Origin: Onchocerca lupi
Lineage: Eukaryota > Nematoda > Chromadorea > Rhabditida > Onchocercidae
Assembly: GCA_028564675.1 (NCBI GenBank)
Contig: JAOVVO010000112.1
Coordinates: forward strand, 62,001 to 126,000
Direction of reading: 5' to 3'
Length of the DNA: 64,000 nucleotides
Part shown: positions 37,904 through 49,000 of the stretch, piece by piece
Layout of the letters: every line of letters begins with the position of its first letter
How positions within the stretch are numbered: position 1 is the stretch's first letter
Program-made: the position numbers and the translations under genes
The notes under the pieces: generated by a model
What the model was told of the DNA's origin: nothing
The model's input: only the letters and a program-made list of their open reading frames with translations
The model's database searches: none

Positions 37904-40900
37904 TTAAAGGAGAGTGGAAAATCGATGCGTTCTATCAACTTGTGGAAATAAATGATTTCGGGATAAAACTTGATGTAATGTATCATCCACATCAAGTTCA
38001 TCTGCAAATCGCAATGCTTCATGACTTTGTGGTACAAATGCGATTGTATCACGTCGTTTATTGTTGCGAAATTTGGGGTAGAACGGATTGTATTGTATTT
38101 CATTCAAAATCTGCAACACATTTCATTCAAAATTTCATTCAAATTTTTTTTTTTTTTTTTTTTTCAGATTATGTAAACATTCGTTTGCTAGATATGGATT
38201 CATGAAGAAAAAAAAAAAAGAATATTTTTTTTAGATTTATGAGAAAGACTTTGTCTTAATGGATGAGATTTAATAAATGACAGTATCATTTATTCAGAAG
38301 GTTATGTGCAAATATTGGTAAAATCAATGTTTGTGACTAAAATTGAATGAGAAATTCTCTTGATTAGATTTGTTTCACTGATTTGGAAAGAATATACTTT
38401 GTCTGCTCAAAATTAAATCATCTTCATTAACGTTCTAAAATACAAAAATACAAATAAGGGAAAGCACAAACCCCCATAATATCCTCTGGAGTTATATTGT
38501 CTTTTTCGGGATGTAATTCGCGGATTGCAATAATAACTTTCAGCATTTCGTCAAGTTCTGCCTTAAAAAACTAATTCATACCAACTAGGATGAGAATTTT
38601 CAGTTGACAATATTTGTTGACCATATGCAATTTTTTTTTTTCTTTTTTTTGTTTATAAGAAAAAGTAGTAACTTTCTTATCTTCATATATTTGCGGTTTA
38701 TGCAACTTTAGGTAATCTAAATCTATAACAATAACTGCTAAAATTGCTTACTGCACGTTTTTCTCTCAACACTTGTTGTCTACGCCAGGAAATTTTTCGT
38801 CCAAAATAATGAATTTTCATGAAAATAGATCTCAATTCGGAAGCTGCTAAATTAGCACACATGGATAATACCGCCAAACCTAAAATGTTCAGCAACTCGT
38901 ACTTTTCCTCCGAAAAAAAAGAGATTTCATCAATGTGAAATTCCTGAATTATTCCAATATTTGTTCAGTTAAGAAATCGAAATTTCAATGATTTGATTTT
39001 CCAGAAAGCTTAATGGAAAATATTTTTGTTGGGAGCATGAATTGTTTCAAATAGACAAAGTTGTAATGATCTTTCATTACACTGTTGCGATTGCAATCTC
39101 GAACATGTTATTTAAAATTTAGAATTGAAATTTAAATATATAAGAGATTTTGCTTTTCCTGCATTCTCAACATTATATATCTTTCTTACTATCACACAAT
39201 AATAATAAAAATGACAAACTTTATTTCATACTTCAAAAATAAAAGGAAACATTATAATGGAATTTCGGGCATTTTTGTTTATTTTATAGGTAAGTGGAAA
39301 ATATGAATAAATGAAGATTAGTATTAATTTTTTTTCTAAAATGTTTTAATTAAATAAAAAAAAAAGTCTCACCAAATGTAACGAAAATGAGAATGTAGAA
39401 AAATGTCAGAATATTATTCAAATCATTAGGCATTTCAGCCATTGTTAAATTTGCTACTAAATTGAATGTAACGAAAAATGCTTCCAGAAAACTTTTTTGA
39501 CCACCTGAAGTAAAAGAAAAAAAAAAGGAAATTATGTAACAATTGTTAAACTATGATTTTATCAGCAATTTGACAATAATTGAATCAATTTTAATCATAA
39601 TCCAAACATATTTTTCATACTGTTTTCCGGATATTGAAATATTTCAAATCATTTGACACTTAGAAGACTAATTTAGTGCATATATTTCATACTGAAATAT
39701 TTTTCACAATAAATTCTTCCTATCAAAATTATATATAATTTTAATTTATACAATTTTTAATTTTAATTTAGTTATATGAAATTTCAAATTTTAAATTTTT
39801 AAAGCAAATTCTTCATGAATTTTATCTTACCGGCAGTAGTATAGCATACACCGCCCAGCATGCAAAAAACAAGTAAGATTGAAGCGTTCACTGATAATGG
39901 TAAACGTCTTTCGTTAGTATCACTTTCCTTTATTGTCACTATCATTTCTTTTTTTCTTGTCTTCCGTTTCCTGAAACGGTTTTTTTCTAATATTTCCGGA
40001 AATCTTGAAATAATCAGCATTTACTGTCATTGTTGCTGCTCATAGATCACGAAGATTTTAGGCTAAAAAAAAAGTTAACTATTTGGAAAAATTCTTCTAT
40101 TGATAGAAAATAACAGACCCGAAATAGATGAATCAGATGCAATCCGGAAATAAAAAATTCATTTTTTCCTAGATCATGGCAATTTTAGAACTTTTCTATT
40201 ATACTCAAATAATTAATATTCTTTTTTTATTTTAAATTATAAAATTTTATTCCATCAAAATATTTCACCAACCGAATACCCTTTGTTTCCAGCAATTCTA
40301 CAACATGCAGTTTTTTCTCCAAAAAACCGCATGCTTTTGCAAGTTTATGCTTCATCGTGCAATACTGCAATACTTCAAAAGATATTTTCTTAACGAGCTT
40401 AAAACAGGTAATGAAATTACTTACTTCCTACTTAATGGAAATTTTTGAGAAAAACAAATAAGCATAATTATGACAAGTAACAAAATTTTGAATTTTTCGA
40501 ATTGTTAATTTTAACGAAAAAGTTTTTTTTTTTTTTGAAATTTTGTCACCAATTAAATCATTTCAAAGCAATAAATATTGTTTATTTCAAATTTGCCATG
40601 GATGAGATTACTTTTTGATAAAGTCCTAGGACAATATCAGATAGGAAACGTCCGATGTCAACTGCTGCCAGTACCATCAATGGAATCCCGATCAATCCAT
40701 AAATAATCGCAATAAACTGTCCAAGTTTTGTCATTGGCACCGCTGATAAATAACCAGTTGTTGTCTGAAGTTTCAAATGCTAATCAATTTAAATTGAATT
40801 AATTCAAATAGGCTATTCATAGTAAATTTGTTTGAATTATATCATTTTAATCATGCACTTAATCATTATATGAATTTTGAATATTTTTAAATTCATTTAT

Positions 40901-42023
40901 GAATAAAATTTCAACATAAATACCAAAATTGATAACGCATATAAAATCGATGGTACTGCTGTCCATTTTGGTGAAATTAATTCTTCCAGTTGATTAACAT
41001 CGGGATCAAGCAGGAAATCGCGCCCTTCCATAAAAGATGATAATCTGTCGATAAATTATTTCTTTTCTTTCAATTCAGATTATAATTTCCAATAAATAGT
41101 TAGCAGATTAAAAGAAGATGATAAAAAAAAAAAAATTAAAAAGAAAGAAAGAGAAAAACAATGAATTATCAGAATAAACTTTTTAGCAAAGGAAAAAAAA
41201 AACACCCTCATTAGTAATCATTATTGAGTTTTGAAATGTGATTTTTAAATGTAATGTCCGAAGTTATCATTTCTATTTTCTTATTTGATCACCTTAATTT
41301 TCTCACTTAATCACTTCTATTTTCTTATTTTATCATTTTTATTCTCTTATTTTATCACTTCTACTTTATCATTTTATCATTTCTATTTTCTCACTTTATC
41401 ACTTTTATTTTATCATTTTATCATTTCTATTTTTTTCACTTCATCGTTTCAATTTTCTATTTCATCATTTCTGTTCTCCTACTTTACTTAATGTTATATG
41501 CTTGAATAGAAAGAATTGAACATGTGTACTTTGAGAGTGTTTGGAATAATTGTGGCCTAAAATGGGATTGTTTTGATGCAATCGAACATTCTTCGCTTGC
41601 GATTTCAGCAATCTTCCGATATGTATCACGAATTTTGGACAATTTGCTAAGTTGTTGCTCACGATCCGCATCATCTTCCATTCTTTGGGATTAAATTTAA
41701 GTAATTTTAATTCTTTATCGAGAATTAAATTCAATTTAGTATGAAATTTGAAAATGTTTAAAAATTTAGCGAGTTTTTTTCACATGCAGTTGTTCAAATA
41801 ATTTCGATTAAATTCGCACTGAATTATCAGTAACAATTTTTTTTTTTTCAGAAAAAATACAAATTAGATGTTATTGACAATTGCAAAAACTCTGCTATTA
41901 TACAAAGCAATCAATTTAAAAGACAAATTTAAATTAAACAAACTTCGCAAATGTCCATGCTCCAGCAAGTAAATACAAAAAAATGAAGAAATATAAGCCG
42001 CAGTGTGGCAAAGCCATTTTCAT
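37904..42023 (-). CDS. Two-pore-domain (K2P/TWK) potassium-channel-like protein with altered filters
   Basis: About 456 aa in ten exons: 41944-42023, 41488-41682, 40924-41044, 40612-40764, 40273-40397, 39831-39970, 39373-39504, 38752-38879, 38472-38561, 37904-38110. The total keeps frame. The fold reads as K2P: TM1 HCGLYFFIFLYLLAGAW, pore helix 1 WTAVPSILYALSIL, TM2 with GLIGIPLMVLAAVDIGRFLSD, TM3 (about 248-270), pore helix 2 SFLEAFF, and TM4 GLAVLSMCANLAASELR. The first filter reads TTTGYL (133-138), where TTIGYG is usual. The second reads VANLTMA (288-294), where TTIGFGD is usual, with spacing to the conserved proline kept. K+ selectivity is therefore doubtful. The exon 4/5 join is uncertain: 39970 or 40003 as acceptor. 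The exon 2 acceptor (CCCAAAG) is weak. Which TWK subfamily it belongs to I cannot say. Confidence 0.88.
41266..41479. repeat. Degenerate pyrimidine minisatellite in a K2P intron
   Basis: Irregular repeats of TTATCATTTCTATTTTCTCA-like units, AT/C only on the plus strand. They lie in the intron between K2P exons 2 and 3 (41045-41487). On the transcribed strand this is a purine tract of GATAAAA/AGAAATG units beginning eight bases after the 5' splice site. Confidence 0.75.
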
Positions 42024-43344
42024 GAACTAAAATTTAAATTGACAAAAGAATCAATATGAAATAAAGTTTGGAATAACATGAAATGTCAAAATTCTCGAAA
42101 TGAATCATTTTTGGGTTTTTTTTTATTTGCAATTTGAAATTTCCTTTATCAGTTCTAAAAATAAAGAGTTAGAAATTTTAAAATTAGATTTAAGATTAGA
42201 AAACCTGGATAAATTTTTGTTTGGAGAAGCATGGAAACTTCGGCATCCTTATTTCAGACGGCTGCTTTATTATAAAGGAACGATTGAAAGAAAAATAATC
42301 CGTTGCTCATCTGGAAATTATTCTCGGCTCAATAATGTAATTAGTGATAGTCTAATTAGTCGCGATAGATTTGTATATGGAAGCTTCTGAAAATTTCGGC
42401 AGGCAATCAAAGGAAGAAAAATGAAGATGACATCGTGAAAAAGTAGTGAACAGAAGAATGGAATTCTAAAAGCAGCTGGACTGAAATTGGAAGGAAAAAT
42501 AATTATGGACAAAATTCAGTCTAAGTTAGGGATGAAATAAAATTCTGGATTTGTTGAATCAAAATAAATTAATCCATTAGATCTCGTCCCTTCGCTTTAT
42601 TCTAATTTAAAATTCTCGAATGTCTGAAAAAATATCCTTTCAGAAGCGAGTAAAAGGAAAGGTTGCAAAAGAAATGATAAATCAAAATAGAAATAGGATT
42701 AAAAATTTATATTCCACAAGGGAAATGCTAAATGATTTTTTTGAAAAAGTCATTTTTCAAATTTATTTCATGAAAGATGAGAATAGGGAAAGTACATGTT
42801 ACTAAAATAGAATTTGTTTGACTTTTTTCAATAATTCCCATTTTTTTTTTCTAAATTTCTGCCTGCTATTGACAAAATTCCACGCATACATGCGAAATTT
42901 TATTGTAAATTATTGTCAATAATCATTATCAATCTAATTATTTTTGAAGTAACTCTTAGACGAATAATATTTTAATTTGAAATTATTTGTAACTATATTA
43001 ATTGAACTTACATGACCTGAAATTAAAGTTGCTTGATCTTTATTTGAAACATTACTTTTAACTATACCATAAATCTTTTTACTTGAATTACTAATGTTTG
43101 GAGGAAAATTAATCATGAAATGCTACCGATAATTCTCGGGAAGGAATCATTTACCAATAATTATGAATGTTTCTTGAAAAATTACTGCTTCATCGAGAAA
43201 TAATATCACAATAACCTTCAGTAAATCATTTTTCCACGATGTTCATTATGTAAAAAGTGTTTTTAGTGATTTAGCAACGAAATTTTTTTTAGTAATATTT
43301 ATGAATGTTGTATTTCATAACATTTTTGAATCACAAATTGCCTT

Positions 43345-43599
43345 ATTTGTTGAGCAAATCTATCATACAAATATATCATATTAAATTTACAACTGTGATA
43401 TTCTTGTCTTTACTTGCTGAGCAAATATGATAGCACTAAAAGTATTCAAGAATTTGTTTTTATTTGCTGAGTAAATCTATCATACAAAATTTGTTTTAGA
43501 TCATCTTAAATTTATAATAATATTTTTGCCTTCATTTGCTAGGCAAATTTATGTGCTCTGAATTATTTAAACAATTCTGTTTTTATTTGCTAAGCAATT
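43345..43599. repeat. Repeat array with a 15-bp palindrome (ATTTGCT-n-AGCAAAT)
   Basis: Five copies or near-copies of the palindrome at 43345, 43412, 43462, 43534 and 43585. Spacing alternates 67, 50, 72, 51, so the real unit is about 120 bases holding two palindromes. The sequence CTATCATACAAA after copies 1 and 3 supports this. The copies differ by one or two bases each. Confidence 0.75.
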
Positions 43600-43704
43600 T
43601 GATAATTTTTGCTGTAGTATTAAGTATGCAGAAAATTAAGCTACTCGGTAAATAGAAACAAATTTTTGTTTTTGTATGTCAAAGAAATCTATTCGTTCCA
43701 ATTT

Positions 43705-43829
43705 ACCGAACAAACTATCGTTTTTATTTACCTATCAAATTACCGTTTTTATTTACCGAACAAATTATCGTCTTTATTTACCGCACAAATTATCGTTTTT
43801 ATTTCCTGAATAAATTGTCGTTTTAATTT
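43705..43829. repeat. 25-bp tandem repeat, five copies
   Basis: Five consecutive 25-base units of the form ACCGAACAAATTATCG followed by TTTTTATTT, each with zero to five changes. The ATTTaCCGaaCAAAT core resembles the palindrome of the array just to the left, so both may share an origin. Confidence 0.9.
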
Positions 43830-43894
43830 CCCGCCTTCAAATAACGGAATAGATGTGCACGTTTGCAAGTCATTCTATAACAATTTAGATGGAT

Positions 43895-43985
43895 GTGGAA
43901 TGACGTAGCACGAAAGGAAGCCAACCAATGAGACAGTAACACAACCTTGGACGCTTAACGCTGACGCCTGGACGTGCGACGCGGT
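43895..43985 (+). promoter_or_regulatory. GC-richer block with CRE/UPRE-like and CCAAT motifs
   Basis: It contains TGACGTAG (43901-43908), CCAAT (43925-43929) and GACGTG (43971-43976) within 80 bases, in a locally GC-rich patch. The GACGTG core and CCAAT are parts of ER-stress elements that bind XBP-1/ATF-6 in animals, and the downstream gene is an ER chaperone. It lies 2.1 kb from the pdi-3 start and 1.9 kb from the K2P start, so either could use it. Speculative. Confidence 0.25.
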
Positions 43986-45984
43986 CTAGTCGACCATTTG
44001 TAAGGAACGCTGTAGAGATGGACGGGTGGATCTTGTTGTTGAAGTTTTGGGCCAATATATATTCTGTCGAAGATTTCCTAATCAGATATCGGTTTTGTCT
44101 GGCAATGTTCTCTGGGAATTCTCGGGAAAGCGTCGCAAGAGAAGTTACATCTTCGCATGGCTTTTTTTTGGCTAGAATTTCAATAATCCAAAATATTTTT
44201 GCTTAGATCAGTCATTTGCTCTTCTCATATCGATTTTAGCTTGAATTTCGAGCGTATTTTTCGAGAAATTTGTCACTTCTAGCGAGTATGTTGTATGGTG
44301 TTCTTCGGTGCATTCCCACGGAGAAATTTTCAAGAAAAATGGGAGGAAAAAGAATAAAAGGAAATAGGAAGGATAAATATGAAATTAAATTTTGGCATAT
44401 TTCTGGAATTTATCGAATCACCTTATGTAATTTGATCAGATCTTGTAGTGTACTGATAAATATCTTGTCGAGGATTTGCGGATCTTTTCGCATCAAAAAG
44501 GAATATAAATGGCGATGGATAAAAAGTTATCAAACATATATCTCAAGACGAGATTTTAGTGCCATGTATTGGATACATATAAAGCGCACATCCTTGTACC
44601 GTTTCTCTAAGTTTATGTATTTCCCATCGTTAAACATAAATTGTAAGTACGATAAGAGAACTCAGAAATACCATTAAATAAGGATTTAGGGTGACTATTT
44701 TACGAATATATCTGATTGCTCGTACGTGGTTATAGTTATTGAATGGAATCATTAGGAGCCACATCAGAAAAAATAATTTTGATTTCGATTTTTTTGATGC
44801 ATATGACATATTAGCTGGTAATTTTATCGCAAAAATCATCACTTGGGGAAGTTGTTGTATGCTTGGGATAAATTTACTAAAATTCGATTTAAATTCAATT
44901 TGCTGACAAAATAAGTGCAGTATGTTGATTACGAATAACATTTACTGATAATTGCATTTGTACAAATAAAGATTGAGTATATGCAAGGAATTTTTTTGGA
45001 AAAGAAGAGCATTTTTGTTTTTATTAATATGAAGTCTATCATTCTGTATGGAAAATACTTGAGTATGTTTTGCTTTTCTTCATAGATATAGAAGTCATAA
45101 AATATTTCAGTATGCGAGGATGAGGGCGAGAAGAAGATGGTTCCGCTATGCTAAGTTAATTTTATTTCCTTGTTAAACTGGTTTTGTTCATAGAATCGTG
45201 TGAAATTTATAGTTCTTTTAAAATGCATCAACTGAGGAATTTGCACTTCTGACATGCAATTAATTAAATAATTTACAGTTCTCCATAGAATTTATTTGGA
45301 GTAGAACATCGACGAAATTTAGACAATAAATGAAAAAGTTTCCGGATTTGAGAGCAAAAATTATACTCATATTCATGTGCTAGGTATTATTTAAAGCAGT
45401 TAAGTAGACTTTGGTCACAGATTTTGTGTCACTGAAATTGTCGATTTGGAAGGCTTCTTGGAAATCCCATATTTCAACTGACAATTTCCTAGGAGTCCTT
45501 TTCCATGTAGTCTATAGAAAAATAGATTCTTCTCCCTCCGTCCTCTTTTAATACACTTTCTGTTCTCTTTAAATTGCCAATCGATTTAGCCTAACAGGCG
45601 TTTATACATCGCGTAAATTTTTTTTAATTTATCTAACATTTGCTTGTCTGAAATATGTATAATGCAGTTTGTTTGCATGCAGACGCATAAGTTTGCAATG
45701 GGAAAAACGACACTCAGAGAAATGCTGCTGTTCGCTGCTATTTAATGACTTTTAATCACTTGGCAACATTTTGTTGAATTTAAGGATTTATATATTATGA
45801 GATTAAAGTTATGTTGGCCAAAAAGGGAGAAGGATAGGAGATAAGAGAAGACAAAGAAAATAGAATTTGGTGTGGGGAAAACACTGTTGAGGAAAACCGC
45901 TGAGTAATCCCAACGATAGTATTTTATAATCTTTCTATATGTGTTGTACGGTAACGCTACATTCTTTTTCATTTTTTTTTCTTC

Positions 45985-45986
<2 letters not shown>

Positions 45987-46017
<31 letters not shown>
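45987..46017. repeat. Homopolymer T(31) upstream of pdi-3
   Basis: Run of 31 T ending 75 bases before the pdi-3 ATG. It probably lies in the outron/promoter. Confidence 0.85.
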
Positions 46018-46019
<2 letters not shown>

Positions 46020-46084
46020 CTCTCAGACTCACATATGTATTCGCACTGATATAAGGTCTGAATATTTTTGAATATTTGACGGGT

Positions 46085-46091
46085 TTTCAGG
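46085..46091 (+). promoter_or_regulatory. Probable SL trans-splice acceptor of pdi-3
   Basis: TTTTCAG ending at 46090, then one G and the ATG at 46092. A consensus worm acceptor at this position with no upstream exon fits SL1 addition. Confidence 0.65.
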
Positions 46092-49000
46092 ATGACACTG
46101 TTCAGGTTATTCGATGCTGTTTTAATTTTGAATTTATTGTTGGTATTGCCATTAACAAATGCCGATGGTGATGTGATGAAATTTACGGATGCTGATTTCA
46201 AGGAAGGCATTAAACCATATGATGTATTACTTGTGAAGTTTTATGCACCATGGTGAGAGTGATTAATTATTTCGTTTTATTATTTTTTTAATACTGAAAT
46301 ATCATCTGATGGATTTTCCTACTTTTTCTGCAAAATTGTTTTGTATTTAGATTCTCTTGCTGATTGCTTTTTTTTTTTAATTGAAATATTATTTTTGCTT
46401 TCTGCATTTTGCAGATGAAAATTTGTGCTTAACCTTGATATTACCTGAAATTTTTATCCATTGGTTCTTTTTAGGTGTGGACACTGCAAGAAGATAGCGC
46501 CAGAATTTGAAAAAGCAGCAACAAAGCTTTTACAGAATGATCCACCTATTCATTTAGCAGAAGTACGTTTTCTCTCTTTTGGCACAAACAGCTATCACAT
46601 TTTATGACAAATCTTTAACTCGGAATGAATGTTAGGTAAATAATAGAGTTTTAGATGGAAGTGAAAATGTACAGGAAGGGTTGCAAAGATGGATATGCTT
46701 ATGTTAGTGATGATTTTTTATTAGCTTCCAAAAAATCTGGCAGAAATAATTATTCATGATAGAAAAATTCGTCGGAATTTTGAGCTGATGATGAAAATAC
46801 TATCACATCGGATGGAAAATATGAAATAATCTGAGTTATCGAATTTGTAGCTTAATCGTTAAGTTGACAGAAGAAAAAGTTGTGAGCTTATATTAGCTTG
46901 CTTTTTAATAATAAATATTGAACAAATTATTCTTTTGGATATGTTATTAGATTCAGTTCGATTTCTCGGTCATAGTTTTCTCAAATACCAGTCTCTGGAA
47001 ATCGCAAATTGCAGATTTTGATTGTAAACAGTGGATGTTTTTTAGGTCGACTGTACGGTGGAGAAGAAAACTTGCGACGAATTCGGTGTTAGTGGTTTTC
47101 CGACTTTGAAAATTTTCCGTAAGGGAGAACTTGCGCAAGATTATGATGGTCCACGAGTAGCAGAAGGTATTGTAAAATATATGCGGGGACAGGCAGGTCC
47201 ATCAGCTAGAGAAATCAATACAGAACAAGAATTCAATAAAGTACTGGAAGCCGATGACGTTACTATTTGTGGTAAGTTGATTTGTTTTAGAGTTAATTAG
47301 TTCTGAAATCCGATGTCACAGCCAATTCTGTTGTGCTGCCTACTGATTCAGTGGAGAGGATTTGTTTTTGTTTTTGTTTTTTTGTTTTTTTGTTTTTTTT
47401 TTTTTTTTTTTTTTTGTGTGTGTTTATGGCAGCCAGTAAATGGCATTCGTGAAATGTCAAAAATTGCTTACCAAATAAAAATTTTAGTATTACTTGAGGT
47501 TTTTTATTTTTATTATCATTTCATGATTTCATTTTAACGTGTTTTTAGGATTTTTCGAGGGGAACAGCAAGTTGAAAGATTCGTTCTTAAAAATTGCGGA
47601 TACAGAAAGAGATCGTTTCAAGTTTGTATGGACTTCAAATAAACAAATTCTGGAATCAAATGGATATAATGAGTTGGCAATTCTGTCTTCCTCTAGATTA
47701 TATCTTTTAAATGATTTATTTCAAGTATTCAGTGATTTTGATGACGTAATAATTCATCTTTCAGTGATATCGTTGCATATCAACCGAAAAAACTTCATAA
47801 TAAATTTGAACCGAATGGATTCAGATATGATGGAAATTACGACACAGACAAGATCAAGGAATTTCTTTTGCACGAAACGTACGGTAATTTTATTCATGGT
47901 TTCCCCTTTCCCTTCGCTCTTTATTCACATCTTAAAATGGAACTTGGAGCGGTTTGAAAAATATAAGAATAATTGTTCGCTTGTTTAGGACTATTCTCTT
48001 GAAATCCAGTTTTGTATTAGATGAGAAAATAAGATGGGAACTATTTGTTTATGATTATGAAAGTGTACTTTTTTCGCCTCTACATTCTCAGCTGCAAGAA
48101 ATTTTGCAGAAACTTTCATGAAAAGCCATTATGCTTTTTTTTTTCTGGTTGTTTAAGAGTTTCTAACATTTCATTTGATTTTTTGGATAATTCTTAGTCT
48201 TAATATATGATTTGTAGCAATGGGCTTGTTGGTATACGAACTGCTGAAAATCTTTATCAGTTTGATCAACTCCCAATGTTTGTTGTGTATGGCCAGGTTA
48301 ACTATGAATTGGATCCAAAAGGTCTTGTTAGTTTTTTTTTTTTTTTTTTTTTTTTTTCCTCATTCATCTGTATATGAAATCAAAATATATTTTTATGTAT
48401 TGGAAACGCATAGAAGAATATCTTTGATATAAATTACATCCCTTATGAAAACCGCTGTTACTGTTTTTAGGTTCTAATTATTGGCGAAATCGTATTCTTA
48501 TGGTCGCAAAGGATTACAAGAGGAAAGCACATTTTGCCTTAAGTAATAAGGAAGATTTCTCTTTTGTAAGTATTCTTTTGGTTTCAAATCAGCTGTCTTT
48601 CTTCTGACAAACTTTTTGTTCATACCAGTCAGCGTTTATCGATTTTTCAAGTGACAGTTTTTATGTTGAAAGCATCCTTTCCCTAAATTTCTTTTTAACC
48701 GATATTATGGGGAATAGGCGCTAGTTTAGTAATGCCGAGATTTGGATCATTAAATTGTGCAATTATGATCATTTCTGGTACTCTTTTAGATGGTCGCATA
48801 CTGAGATATGTCTTAATTTCAGGACCTTGATGAATTTGGCTTAGCCAATCGTAAGGATACTAAACCGCTTGTTGCAGCACGTAGTAAAAAAGGCAAATTC
48901 TTCATGAAGGAAGAATTCAGGTAATTACTTTGACTGCAGAATTGTGCTTATTTCCCTTTGTTTCCATGCAGGAAACACCAAAAACGAGATAACTTGAATA

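Larger units (their letters stand above)
42024..46084. other. Divergent intergenic region between K2P and pdi-3
   Basis: Four kilobases with no supported gene. The longest open frame (44270-44677) lacks a proper ATG, family match or splice context. Two tandem arrays (43345-43599 and 43705-43829) and a GC-richer block (about 43860-44030) are the only structured parts. A T run lies at 45987-46017, 75 bases before the pdi-3 start. Confidence 0.55.

Noticed and set aside
42100..42390. 96-codon plus-strand frame upstream of the K2P start
   Set aside because: No family match and no splice or start context. It overlaps the likely K2P promoter.
44270..44677. 135-codon open frame on the plus strand upstream of pdi-3
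   Set aside because: It begins at a non-ATG codon, has no recognisable domain, and lies in AT-rich DNA without splice signals or conservation evidence. Likely chance.
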